Part shown: piece after piece, positions 42,338 to 51,350 of the stretch | How positions within the stretch are numbered: the first letter of the stretch is position 1 | Layout of the letters: every line of letters begins with the position of its first letter | Source: Chromatocurvus halotolerans | Lineage (GTDB): Bacteria > Pseudomonadota > Gammaproteobacteria > Pseudomonadales > Halieaceae | Assembly: GCF_004340525.1 (NCBI RefSeq) | Contig: NZ_SLWX01000013.1 | Span: 1-64,000 of the forward strand | Direction of reading: 5' to 3' | DNA: 64,000 bases | Program-made: the position numbers and the translations under genes | The notes under the pieces: generated by a model | What the model was told of the DNA's origin: nothing | The model's database searches: none | The model's input: only the letters and a program-made list of their open reading frames with translations

Positions 42338-43401
42338 GCTAGCTCCTGTAGCAGCGCCTTCCATCGCGGCTGCAAGCGATCCGAATACCAGGGTGATACA
42401 TCCACCGACGGCGGCAATCCCCCCGTCAGCCAGGCACGCAGGCGTGACACGAGTGCCTCGGCATCGCCGGCGGGATAGCGACAGGCTGCAGGATACATCT
42501 CCGGATAACACAGTGCATCGGGGACCAGTGGACATGCGCCGGCGCTCACCGCCTCCAGCACGGAAAGGCCCTGGAACTCATGACGCGAAGTACTCACGAC
42601 AATACCGGCACCGGCGAGCAGATCGCGATAGGCCGCTCCCGGCAGCATCCCGTCGGCGACAATCTGCGACGGCAGCGCTTCGCGCAGTCGGGTCAGGGGC
42701 TCCGGTACACGCCTCGGACGCTTGCCCAGCAAGGCAAGACGAAACGTCACACCCTCGTTCGCAAGCCTGAGCATGACATCCGCAAACATTGACGGCTGCC
42801 TGTCGTGCTCCCAGCGGTGGTTCCACACCACCAGTCGGGGGTCGCGAGCGCCTGGCGCCATGCCGACCAAAGGGTCTATTGCCACCGGACAGACGGCGCT
42901 TGCCTGTGCCAGGCGCTCTGACACGCCCTCCGGAACGGCGTCGGGCATGGCTTTCAGCAATTCAGACACACCGCTCAGGAAGGTATCCCTGTTGAACGCA
43001 GAATTGAACACCGGGCGATCGGCCGCCAGCGCCCCGTAAAGCTGCACCATCCTCGGTTCAAGCGAGCGGAACTGGTTCTCCCCCACCGGGTACGCGAACT
43101 GGTTCTCGTGGAAATAATACAGCGTCGGCACACGAGCGAGGCGTGGATTGAGCCCCTTGAGCGTGGCGAGATCCACCATTGACGTGGCGACGATCAGATC
43201 GGGGGTCTCATCCGGCAGGCTGTCGAGCCAGGACAGGGGGTTGCCGCGAATGCGCCAGGCAAAGTTGCGGCCCGGCAGCTCCAGGCGTCGCCAGCGACAG
43301 TGCGTCTGGGTTGTCACCAGCCAGTCCGCCCAGGCCGCGTGACTGTCTGCACGATAGGCCGACAGCAACCAGACCCGAGGACGCTCCGGCAAGCGCGCCA
43401 C
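42334..43401 (-). CDS. DUF3524 glycosyltransferase, tRNA-queuosine alpha-mannosyltransferase-like
   Basis: This 355-aa GT-B enzyme has an N-terminal DUF3524 part (SAYRADSHAAW, LELPGRNFAWR, YYFHENQFAYP) and a GT4 C-terminal half (TSRHEFQGLSVLEAVSAGACP split before the final loop). It resembles vertebrate GTDC1/QTMAN, which mannosylates queuosine in tRNA-Asp. Bacterial homologues carry the same name by similarity. The acceptor in this organism is untested. The start is GTG at 43401. Confidence 0.85.
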   Translation of the reverse strand: MARLPERPRVWLLSAYRADSHAAWADWLVTTQTHCRWRRLELPGRNFAWRIRGNPLSWLDSLPDETPDLIVATSMVDLATLKGLNPRLARVPTLYYFHENQFAYPVGENQFRSLEPRMVQLYGALAADRPVFNSAFNRDTFLSGVSELLKAMPDAVPEGVSERLAQASAVCPVAIDPLVGMAPGARDPRLVVWNHRWEHDRQPSMFADVMLRLANEGVTFRLALLGKRPRRVPEPLTRLREALPSQIVADGMLPGAAYRDLLAGAGIVVSTSRHEFQGLSVLEAVSAGACPLVPDALCYPEMYPAACRYPAGDAEALVSRLRAWLTGGLPPSVDVSPWYSDRLQPRWKALLQELA

Positions 43402-43413
43402 ACTACGAACCGA

Positions 43414-44601
43414 TCAGGAGGCAGCGGCCATGGCGCCGGCAGCCTCGCCCGGTGAAGCCAGCACCACCGTGTCACGACCCGCGGCCTTGGCTTCGTAAAG
43501 CGCCCTGTCAGCGCGGATCAGCAGCGCCTCGATCTGCGCCTCGCCCTGCCATTCGGCGATGCCGAAACTGGCGCTGAGAGGCACCACCTCCTCGGCGACA
43601 GACATCGGCTGCTGCACCAGGATTTCGCGTAAGCGGGCTACCACCCGGCGTGCGTCACTGACATCACCCCGCAGAAGAACCGCAAACTCTTCACCGCCGA
43701 TGCGACCCGCAACATCTTCTCCCCGCAGTCCACTGGCCAGGGTAGTGCTGAAATGCACCAGGGCATGATCGCCGACGGCGTGACCAAACCTGTCGTTGAT
43801 ACGTTTGAAGAAATCCAGGTCAGCGATGACCAGCGTCAGCGCCTGATGCCGGCGCTGCGCCTGCGCCAGCAGGCGCGCCGATGCCTGCATGAAGCCTCGC
43901 CGGTTGCTGAGGTCGGTGAGGCTGTCAGTCACGGCCAACTGTCTCAGGCGGGTCGCCAGATCCGTACCGAGAAGGAAAATGGCGGTAATCCCCATCGCCA
44001 CAAAAAACGTTGGCATCAGCGCAAAGTTAACCAGATTGTAGGCATCGCGCTGACCCTGGGAAGGCTCGAGACCAAACTGCAGCGCGATACCCGCGGCAAG
44101 TCCCTGGGCCAGGCCAAACAGCAGATGGACGCCCGCCGCCACCTGCTGCGCCAGTCTCGGTTCAGGACCGTAGCGGTAGAGAACCCAGGCAACATGCATA
44201 AATGCGATACAGGCAAAGCCCGGCGCCAGGGCAACCCGGATATCAATGCGCGGAACCAGGACCGTGAACACGACCTGCGCTGCCGACAGACCCGCAAAGA
44301 CGAGAACACCCATCGAGAGCGGTGTCGGCAGCTTGAGGCGCACGCGATGGCCTGCCGCGGCCGTCATGACCAGCAGGCAGGACAGGCTGTTCACGGCAAT
44401 CCACCAGGCCTCGTACACGGGCACCTCATCCCGCAGCAGATTCAGCCCATACTGGAGTGCGGCGAGAAGGAAGGCCACAGACCAGATGAGGGCGTGCTTC
44501 GGCCTGCCAAACAGTCGCCAGCCAAGAAAACAGGCGCCCGCAAACAGAAGGCTGATGACAACCAGCGTCAACTGCAGGGCCTGTATGGAATTCAACGGCA
44601 T
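43414..44601 (-). CDS. membrane-anchored diguanylate cyclase
   Basis: This 395-aa protein has six to seven N-terminal transmembrane helices (MASE-like sensor) followed by a GGDEF domain with RIGGEEF and IADLDFFKRINDRFGH, the metal and GTP residues intact. The active-site motif is the GGEEF variant. It should make cyclic di-GMP in response to a membrane signal. ATG at 44601 is preceded by AGGGAC. It is the first of three genes with the mannosyltransferase-like and hydrolase genes, gaps of 12 bases or less. Confidence 0.93.
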   Translation of the reverse strand: MPLNSIQALQLTLVVISLLFAGACFLGWRLFGRPKHALIWSVAFLLAALQYGLNLLRDEVPVYEAWWIAVNSLSCLLVMTAAAGHRVRLKLPTPLSMGVLVFAGLSAAQVVFTVLVPRIDIRVALAPGFACIAFMHVAWVLYRYGPEPRLAQQVAAGVHLLFGLAQGLAAGIALQFGLEPSQGQRDAYNLVNFALMPTFFVAMGITAIFLLGTDLATRLRQLAVTDSLTDLSNRRGFMQASARLLAQAQRRHQALTLVIADLDFFKRINDRFGHAVGDHALVHFSTTLASGLRGEDVAGRIGGEEFAVLLRGDVSDARRVVARLREILVQQPMSVAEEVVPLSASFGIAEWQGEAQIEALLIRADRALYEAKAAGRDTVVLASPGEAAGAMAAAS

Positions 44602-44779
44602 GTCAGTGTCCCTGTGCTGGCCTGCTGCTCGCCGGCCAGGGCACATCTGCCGCGCTGGACAGCTCTCACTGTTATCATTTTCCTGCTCGCGATGATCATC
44701 GGCGGGGAAAGTATACCGGCATGTCGTAGACTGTGCTCCGCCCAGTCACGAATGGCCCACCCGCGTGCCCGGAGACCCG

Positions 44780-45985
44780 ATGCGCCCCGACAGACCGGAC
44801 AGAACAGCAGAGACGCGAACACCCCCGGCGGTTCCCGGATGGCTGACTCTCCTGGGCGTGCTCGCCGTTGCCATCAACCTGCGGCCGGCACTGACCAGCG
44901 TGGCCCCGATACTCGGTGATATCCAGACCTCGACCGGACTGCGTCCCAGCATCGCCGGTCTGTTGACCACAGCGCCGGTGCTGTGTCTCGGCATATTCGG
45001 ACCTCTGGCACCGTGGCTGGCGCGACGAATCGGCAGCGAGCGCACCATCGGCCTGTTCCTCGCTGTGCTGGGCACGGGCTGTATGCTGCGCGCAACAACG
45101 GTTCCCCTGGGCCTGTTCACGGGCACGCTGATGGCGGGAGCCGGCATTGGTGTGATCGGTGTTCTGCTGCCCGCGATATTGAAGCGCGAATTTCCTGACC
45201 AGGCAGCCCGGCTGACGGGTTCTTATACGCTGCTGCTGTGTCTTGGAGCCGCCGCCGCTGCAGGTCTTACCGTTCCGGTCGCGGCGTACTTCGACAACAG
45301 CTGGCGGGCGGGACTGACGGTATGGTGCCTGCCTGCGCTGCTGGCACTTCTTGTCTGGTCACCACAGCTGCGTCGAACAGCCCAGCCGCGGGCGGCAGGC
45401 CCCGCTCCCAACGCCATCTGGAAAGACCGCCTCGCCTGGCAGGTGACGCTTTTCATGGGCCTGCAGTCGTCTCTCGCCTATTGCGTCTTTGGCTGGCTCC
45501 CGTTCATATTACAGACCCGCGGCGTGAGCGTGGGTGACAGCGGTATCACGATGTCCATCTCCATCGGCGCGCAGCTGTTGACCGCTCTCGGCGGCCCTTT
45601 GATCGCCACGGCGTTCCGCGACCAGCGCCCCGCGGTGCTGCTGTTCATGGGGCTGACGCTGGCCGGCTTGCTGGGTATCGTCTACGCCCCGCTGTCTTCC
45701 AGCACCGCCTGGGCCGTTGTGCTGGGTCTCGGCCAGGGTGGTACCTTCAGCGTTGCCCTGTCACTCATCGTTCTGCGCGCGCAGGATGCGACCATGACCG
45801 GAAGACTTTCCGGCATGGCGCAGAGTGTGGGCTATACGCTCGCGGCAATGGGCCCGCTGATGGTTGGCACGTTCTACGACTGGTATGGAAACTGGAATGC
45901 CGTCGCCGTCATGTTCTGCATGATCGCACTGCTTGGCACCCTGGCTGGCCTCGGCGCTGGCCGCCGCCGATTCGTCGGTGGGTAA
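44780..45985 (+). CDS. MFS transporter of the CynX/NimT (cyanate/nitroimidazole) subfamily
   Basis: This 401-aa permease has twelve hydrophobic segments and CynX-type signatures (AINLRPALTSVAPIL, GVLLPAILKREFP, YTLLLCLGAAAAAGL, GMAQSVGYTLAAMGPL). ATG at 44780 is preferred over GTG at 44765 because GGAG lies five bases before it. The substrate is unknown. Divergent from the GGDEF-mannosyltransferase operon. Confidence 0.88.
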   Translation: MRPDRPDRTAETRTPPAVPGWLTLLGVLAVAINLRPALTSVAPILGDIQTSTGLRPSIAGLLTTAPVLCLGIFGPLAPWLARRIGSERTIGLFLAVLGTGCMLRATTVPLGLFTGTLMAGAGIGVIGVLLPAILKREFPDQAARLTGSYTLLLCLGAAAAAGLTVPVAAYFDNSWRAGLTVWCLPALLALLVWSPQLRRTAQPRAAGPAPNAIWKDRLAWQVTLFMGLQSSLAYCVFGWLPFILQTRGVSVGDSGITMSISIGAQLLTALGGPLIATAFRDQRPAVLLFMGLTLAGLLGIVYAPLSSSTAWAVVLGLGQGGTFSVALSLIVLRAQDATMTGRLSGMAQSVGYTLAAMGPLMVGTFYDWYGNWNAVAVMFCMIALLGTLAGLGAGRRRFVGG

Positions 45986-46015
45986 CGCGGCACCGACGAC
46001 ACCAGGGAGCGACAG

Positions 46016-46441
46016 TCAGCGGGCGGTGTCAATGTAGACACCGCGGCTCGAGTACCAGTCCTCGTCAATCTGCCACTCGACGGCGCGAACTTCCGCATGG
46101 TCCGAGATAATATCCGCCGCTCTTGACTGCATGGCGACCAGCCGCTCCTGCGCTGCCGTCATGTCGGGGTGATCGACCGGCACGTCGGCAAGTTCCGGAA
46201 ACGCCGTGCGCAGAAACTGCATGACCGGAACCCGCGCGGATCGTGGACTCGTTACCGTTGCCACGCCCTCATCGATACGGACAACGCGAAAGGTGTAGGG
46301 ATAATCAGCGAGCTCTGCATCGCGCTCAAGCGTGGCGTTGATCTCTGCGGCCACGTTATCGCGATTGAAGACCCACCAGGCAAGCCCCAGCACAGCGACC
46401 GCCGCCAGAACCAGCGCATAGCGTTTGGTAAAATCGTCCAT
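46016..46441 (-). CDS. small membrane-anchored protein, unknown function
   Basis: This 141-aa protein has one N-terminal transmembrane helix and a soluble domain with conserved-looking ends (RVVRIDEGVATVTSPRSARVP, VEWQIDEDWYSSRGVYID in pieces). No family is recognised. ATG at 46441 is preceded by GGGAG. An ATG four codons upstream is possible. It faces the MFS gene's 3' end. Confidence 0.6.
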   Translation of the reverse strand: MDDFTKRYALVLAAVAVLGLAWWVFNRDNVAAEINATLERDAELADYPYTFRVVRIDEGVATVTSPRSARVPVMQFLRTAFPELADVPVDHPDMTAAQERLVAMQSRAADIISDHAEVRAVEWQIDEDWYSSRGVYIDTAR

Positions 46442-46491
46442 GGACACTCCCATCCTCTGCTGCCGGCCGGGCGCCAGCTTTGCTGAAAAGT

Positions 46492-46851
46492 CTAGCGCTT
46501 TTCCGACTGCCACCAGAATGCCAGACTGAAAATCAGCATCAAGGCGTACAGAATTGCGGCCGACAACGGCATCCACGGTGCCATGCGCCAGCCGGCCTCC
46601 AGCAGCAGGGGCTGTTGCTGCAGGAGTCCGTGCGCGGCATGCAGGGCTATCACGGCCATGAACGCGATATTGGTCTGCCAGCCGAGGTACAGGGTATTCA
46701 GCACCACCATCTGCATCCGGGTCAGCCGCGCCGCGGCGCAGTCTGCCACCCAGAGATAGGCCATAGTGACCAGCGCAAACGTGAGCGAAAGCAGGGCGGC
46801 AAACACAAGATGGCCGCCGAGCAGGTCGCCGGGGTTCGCAAGGCCGATCAT
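46492..46851 (-). CDS. small four-helix membrane protein, unknown function
   Basis: This 119-aa protein has four hydrophobic helices and a charged C-terminal end (FWWQSEKR). An AGGT site precedes the ATG. The helix layout resembles DUF2069-type small membrane proteins, which I regard as only a possibility. It lies 50 bases before the other unknown gene on the same strand, and they could form a pair. Confidence 0.6.
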   Translation of the reverse strand: MIGLANPGDLLGGHLVFAALLSLTFALVTMAYLWVADCAAARLTRMQMVVLNTLYLGWQTNIAFMAVIALHAAHGLLQQQPLLLEAGWRMAPWMPLSAAILYALMLIFSLAFWWQSEKR

Positions 46852-47025
46852 GACCTGCCCGCCCGTGCCCTGCGGCGAAGTGCCTGCAGCCCGGGCTCGG
46901 ACGTTTTCGGCTTTGCTTCCACGGCGAACTCCAGCATAGAATGCGAATGATTACGAAGGCTAGCAGATATCATGCGGTGCGGCAGCGCGGCGCCAAACTT
47001 TTCCCATCAACCACAGGCTGACGTC

Positions 47026-47574
47026 ATGGCAGGCTCTCTGCAGGACCAGTTGCTGAACGCCGGACTGGCGGATGCCAGAAAGGCAAAGCAGCTGGAAAAA
47101 GCGAAACGCAAGGATAACCGCGTGGCACGCAAGGCAGGCGTGACGCTGGTCGATGAGAACAAGGTAGCGGCCCAGGAGGCGCTGGCGGACAAGGCGCGCC
47201 GTGCACGGGAATTGAATGAGGCCCGCGACGCCGATGCCCGACGCAAGGCAATCAACGCCCAGATTCGCCAGCTGATCGAGAATCACCGGCTCCCGCGAGC
47301 CGGAGGTGACATCGGCTTTAACTTCACGGACGGCAAAAAGGTCAAGAAGCTGTATGTAACGGGCATGCAGCAGAAGCAGCTCTCCGCCGGCAACCTCGCC
47401 ATTGCGCGTCTTGGCGACGGGCACGAACTGGTGCCCGCGCCGGTCGCCCACAAGATCGCGGAGCGCGACGACAGCCGCGTCATATTCTGCCAGGAATCCG
47501 GCGACAGCGGACTCTCCGCCGAAGAGCAGGACTGGTACAAGGATTACGACATCCCCGACGACCTGATGTGGTAA
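47026..47574 (+). CDS. DUF2058 (YaiL-like) protein
   Basis: This 182-aa, highly charged, soluble protein has a Lys/Arg/Ala-rich N-terminal helix (NAGLADARKAKQLEKAKRK) and a C-terminal domain with INAQIRQLIENHRLPR. It matches the DUF2058 family (E. coli YaiL), possibly nucleoid- or ribosome-associated. ATG at 47026 gives the family N-terminus, whereas an earlier ATG at 46972 would add unrelated residues. Precedes the AGCS gene by 13 bases. Confidence 0.88.
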   Translation: MAGSLQDQLLNAGLADARKAKQLEKAKRKDNRVARKAGVTLVDENKVAAQEALADKARRARELNEARDADARRKAINAQIRQLIENHRLPRAGGDIGFNFTDGKKVKKLYVTGMQQKQLSAGNLAIARLGDGHELVPAPVAHKIAERDDSRVIFCQESGDSGLSAEEQDWYKDYDIPDDLMW

Positions 47575-47587
47575 CGGGGAGCCCCTC

Positions 47588-48988
47588 ATGAAAGACCTCG
47601 AAACGCTGTTCACCCGCTTTGCCGACATCATGTGGGGCACGCCGCTGGTCATTCTGCTCGTGGGCGGGGGACTGTTTTTTGCCGTGTATTCACGCGGTAT
47701 GCCGTACCGGCACTTCAATCACGCACTCAGAATACTGACCGGGCGCTTCGACCGGGAAAGCGACGCCGGCGATATCACCCACGCGCAAGCCCTGAGCACG
47801 GCACTCTCGGGCACTCTCGGGCTGGGCAACATTGCGGGTGTCGCGCTGGCCATCACCATGGGCGGCCCGGGAGCCATCTTCTGGATGTGGGTGACCGCTA
47901 TCATCGGTGTCGCGACCAAGTTCTACACCTGCTCTCTCGCGGTCATGTTCCGCGGTAACGACAGCCTCGGCCAGCTTCAGGGAGGGCCGATGTACGTGGT
48001 ACGGGAAGGACTGGGGCGTCGCTGGATGCCTCTGGCAGTACTCTTTGCCATTGCCGGCATGTTCGGTACGCTGCCGGTCTTCCAGGTCAACCAGCTGGTG
48101 CAGATACTGCGTGACGTAATCGGCTACCCCACGGGACTCGCCACGCAGGAATCACACTTCCTGTTTGATTTCAGCGTCGGTCTGATCGTCGCCGGACTGG
48201 TTCTGGCAGTCATTCTCGGGCAGATACGCCGGGTCGGCAAGGTCACCGCCAGACTGGTGCCGACCATGGTGATCTCCTACCTGCTGCTGACGGGCGTGCT
48301 GCTCATCCGTTACGCGAGTGAAATCCCGGCGGCATTCGCACTCATCTTCTCCGATGCCTTCAGCGGTGAGGCCGCAGCGGGCGGCGCCATCGGCGCGGTC
48401 ATTCTCATGGGCGTTCGCCGCGGCGCATTCTCCAACGAGGCCGGCATCGGCACCGAGTCGATGGCCCACGGCGCCGCCAAAACCGACGAACCCATTCGCG
48501 AGGGCCTGGTCGCCATGCTGGGCCCTGTCATTGATACGCTCATTGTCTGCAGCTGCACGGCACTGGCGATTCTCGTCACCGGCGTGTGGCAGGCCGATGG
48601 CGATATCGGCGGTGTTACCCTGACGGCGCGGGCCTTTGAATCCGCCTTCCCCGGATTCGGTGCCTATGCGCTGACCTTCGTGGTCATCATGCTGTCGGTG
48701 AGTACCGTGCTCAGTTTCTGGTACTACGGCAGCAAGTGCCTGGGCTTTCTGATCGGCGCACAGCACCAGCACTACTATGTCTGGATATACAGCGTGCTGG
48801 TGGTCGTTGGCTCCGTCGTCACGCTGGAAACCGTTGTCGGCCTGATGGATGGCATGTATGCGACCATGGCCATCCCGACGATGACGTCGGCACTCCTGCT
48901 CGCGCCCCACGTCAACCGTGCCGCGCGCGTGTATTTTGCGCGCCACCGGGCCGGGCTGGAGCCGCGGAGCGACAAAGGCGTACCATAG
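47588..48988 (+). CDS. sodium:alanine/glycine symporter (AGCS family)
   Basis: This 466-aa permease has about eleven helices. AGCS signatures include GNIAGVALAITMGGPGAIFWMW in pieces, QGGPMYVVREGLG and GAFSNEAGIGTESMAHGAAK. It takes up small neutral amino acids with sodium. Ribosome site GGGGAG upstream. It is followed by the acetyl-CoA hydrolase gene after 36 bases. Confidence 0.93.
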   Translation: MKDLETLFTRFADIMWGTPLVILLVGGGLFFAVYSRGMPYRHFNHALRILTGRFDRESDAGDITHAQALSTALSGTLGLGNIAGVALAITMGGPGAIFWMWVTAIIGVATKFYTCSLAVMFRGNDSLGQLQGGPMYVVREGLGRRWMPLAVLFAIAGMFGTLPVFQVNQLVQILRDVIGYPTGLATQESHFLFDFSVGLIVAGLVLAVILGQIRRVGKVTARLVPTMVISYLLLTGVLLIRYASEIPAAFALIFSDAFSGEAAAGGAIGAVILMGVRRGAFSNEAGIGTESMAHGAAKTDEPIREGLVAMLGPVIDTLIVCSCTALAILVTGVWQADGDIGGVTLTARAFESAFPGFGAYALTFVVIMLSVSTVLSFWYYGSKCLGFLIGAQHQHYYVWIYSVLVVVGSVVTLETVVGLMDGMYATMAIPTMTSALLLAPHVNRAARVYFARHRAGLEPRSDKGVP

Positions 48989-49024
48989 ACCTGACGCAGC
49001 AACCGCCGGGAGCCAGGTGACAAC

Positions 49025-50944
49025 ATGAACGCCATTCCCGCAGTCCACCGCAATTGCGAGACGCTGGTCGACGAGATCATCGCGCAAATCGGCACGCCCA
49101 TCGTCGCCGGACTGCCACTGGGACTTGGCAAAGCCAACCACGTGGTCAATGCCCTGTTCCGGCGGGCGCAGGCAGACCCAGGCCTCTCCCTGACCCTGTT
49201 CACCGCACTGACGCTGGAGGCGCCAGTCGCCCGGAGCGACCTTGAGCATCGCTTCCTGGCGCCGCTGTCAGAGCGCCTGTTCGACGCCTACCCACCCTTG
49301 GCCTATGCGAGTGCGCAGCGCAAGCAGGAACTCCCCGATAACATCCGCGTGGTCGAGTTTTTCCTGCGGCCGGGAGCGTGGCTTGGCGTTCCTGGCGCAC
49401 AGCAGTCCTATGCCTCCATCAACTACACCCATGCACTCGATGCCATGCTCAGAGAGGGCATGAACCTGCTGCTGCAGCTGATCGCCGTCCCCACAGAAAC
49501 CTCTGCCGACACCTATAGCCTCAGCTGCAACCCGGACATCAGTGCTGACCTTCTGGATCTGCGACGCGCGGGCAAATGCGATTTTCTGAGCGTCGGACAG
49601 ATCAACCGCCAGCTGCCGTTTCTCGGTGGTGCGGCACTGCGCGACCGAAGCGATTTTGACCTTGTGCTGGACAGCCCCGACTGCGAATTCCCGCTCTACA
49701 CGCCACCGCACAAGCCCGCCGCCGCCACTGACCATGCCATCGCGCTGCACGCAGCCGCCCTGGTGGCGGACGCGGGCACGCTGCAGATAGGCATTGGCTC
49801 CATCGGCGATGCCATCGCCCATGCGCTGATCCTGCGGCAGCGCGACAACGACATATTCCAGCGCTGCCTGGAGCGGCTCCACGGGCCGCGCGCGGCACCC
49901 GCGGGCGAAGTGCGGGGGCGATTCGACGTGGGTCTTTATGGCCTGACGGAAATGCTGGTGGAAGGCTTTCTTGCACTGATGCTCGCCGGCGTCATTCGAA
50001 GAGACGTGGACGGCGCCTGTGTCCACGCGGGATTTTTCCTCGGCAGCCCGGTGTTCTATGACATGCTTGAGCGGCTTGGCCCCGATCAGCGCGCTCGAAT
50101 CGCCATGATGCCTGTCTCATTTGTCAATGACCTGCATGAGAGAGGACCCCATACCTGTCTGCTGGGTCCACCGCAGAACGCCAGCGCGACCGAATCGGGA
50201 AAACGCGCGGCACGACGCAACGCGCGCTTCATCAACAGTGCGATGATGGTGACAATGACCGGGGCCATTGTTTCCGATGGTCTGGAAGACGCCCAGGTCG
50301 TCAGCGGCGTGGGCGGACAGTACAACTTTGTTGCACAGGCGTTTGCGCTGCCGGAGGCGCGCTCGATCATCACCCTGCCGGCAACCCGCACCCATAAGGG
50401 AAAGCTGCAGTCGAACATTTGCTGGCAGTATGCACACACCACAATACCGCGCCATTTGCGCGACATCGTGGTAACGGAGTATGGCGTTGCCGATCTCCGG
50501 GACAAGTCCGATGCCGACGTGATTCTCGCCATGCTGAACATCGCCGATTCGCGCTTTCAGCCCGACCTGCTGGCATCTGCCAAGGCCGCCGGCAAAGTCC
50601 CCGGTAATCAGGAAATTGCCGAGTATTATCGGCACAATACCCCCGCGCGCATCACCGCCGCGCTGGCTCCGGCGGCAGGTTATCTGCCCGCTTTCCCGCT
50701 GGGCAGCGGCCTGACACCCGAAGAAGAGCACCTGGCGCAGGGCCTGTCCCGGCTCTCGGAGCAGGCTGGCAGCCGCCTCGGACTGGCGCGACTGGCGTTG
50801 CGCGGCTGGCGCCGCAAGCCGGACAAGAGAACCGATGCCAGTCTGGCGCGTATGAACCTTAGCAGGCCACGCGATCTCGGGGAGCATGTTTCCCGGGCCT
50901 TGTTGCTGGCCGTACTGGAACAGGAGACACCATCATCCGAGTAA
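49025..50944 (+). CDS. acetyl-CoA hydrolase/transferase family protein
   Basis: This 639-aa protein is longer than usual CoA-transferases. The N-terminal half resembles the substrate-binding domain. The C-terminal half has the family's GIGSIGDAIAHAL, VSGVGGQYNFVAQAFALPEAR and VVTEYGVADLRDKSD segments. It may transfer CoA between acyl-CoA and an organic acid, or hydrolyse acetyl-CoA. The donor is unknown. The stop (50942-50944) overlaps the apparent ATC start of the glutaredoxin gene, so the two may be coupled. Confidence 0.88.
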   Translation: MNAIPAVHRNCETLVDEIIAQIGTPIVAGLPLGLGKANHVVNALFRRAQADPGLSLTLFTALTLEAPVARSDLEHRFLAPLSERLFDAYPPLAYASAQRKQELPDNIRVVEFFLRPGAWLGVPGAQQSYASINYTHALDAMLREGMNLLLQLIAVPTETSADTYSLSCNPDISADLLDLRRAGKCDFLSVGQINRQLPFLGGAALRDRSDFDLVLDSPDCEFPLYTPPHKPAAATDHAIALHAAALVADAGTLQIGIGSIGDAIAHALILRQRDNDIFQRCLERLHGPRAAPAGEVRGRFDVGLYGLTEMLVEGFLALMLAGVIRRDVDGACVHAGFFLGSPVFYDMLERLGPDQRARIAMMPVSFVNDLHERGPHTCLLGPPQNASATESGKRAARRNARFINSAMMVTMTGAIVSDGLEDAQVVSGVGGQYNFVAQAFALPEARSIITLPATRTHKGKLQSNICWQYAHTTIPRHLRDIVVTEYGVADLRDKSDADVILAMLNIADSRFQPDLLASAKAAGKVPGNQEIAEYYRHNTPARITAALAPAAGYLPAFPLGSGLTPEEEHLAQGLSRLSEQAGSRLGLARLALRGWRRKPDKRTDASLARMNLSRPRDLGEHVSRALLLAVLEQETPSSE

Positions 50945-51339
50945 TCATCCGCTACTTTTTCCGCACACTGCGACTGCTGCTCACGCCCTTCGTTCTGCTG
51001 CAGGAAAAGCTGACCACACCGGCTCCCATGGCGCGTGACGAGGACGCGCAGTCCGCTGTTGACGACGCCGCCTCAGGGCTGGCCCTGTATCAGTTCCGCA
51101 GCTGCCCGTTCTGTATTCGCGTTCGCAAGGAGCTTGCACGCCTCGGCGTTACCGTGGAACTGCGCGACGCCCAGAATGACTCTGAGCACCGGGCGGCGCT
51201 GGCAGCCGGCGGCGGCCGCGTCAAGGTACCCTGCCTGCGAATTGCCCATGACGACGGCACTGACGAGTGGCTGTACGAGTCGGCCGACATCAACGCGTGG
51301 CTGCGCAAACGGTTTGAGCCGGATCACGCCGGCGGCTAG
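50935..51339 (+). CDS. membrane-anchored glutaredoxin with apparent ATC start codon
   Basis: The C-terminal part is a glutaredoxin-like domain with the CPFC active site (RSCPFCIRVR) and the GGGRVKVPCLRI cis-proline region. Upstream, in frame, lies a hydrophobic basic segment (RVIIRYFFRTLRLLLTPF) that the family normally carries as its N-terminus. No ATG, GTG or TTG precedes it. ATC at 50935 lies eight bases after CAGGAG. Starting at ATG 51028 would lose the anchor. The product is 134 aa from ATC. A thiol-disulfide role at the membrane is expected. Confidence 0.8.
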   Translation: MRVIIRYFFRTLRLLLTPFVLLQEKLTTPAPMARDEDAQSAVDDAASGLALYQFRSCPFCIRVRKELARLGVTVELRDAQNDSEHRAALAAGGGRVKVPCLRIAHDDGTDEWLYESADINAWLRKRFEPDHAGG

Positions 51340-51350
51340 CTGGTGGACCC

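Noticed and set aside
51028-51030. ATG as the glutaredoxin start
   Set aside because: No ribosome site is positioned for it, and it drops the family's hydrophobic N-terminal anchor.
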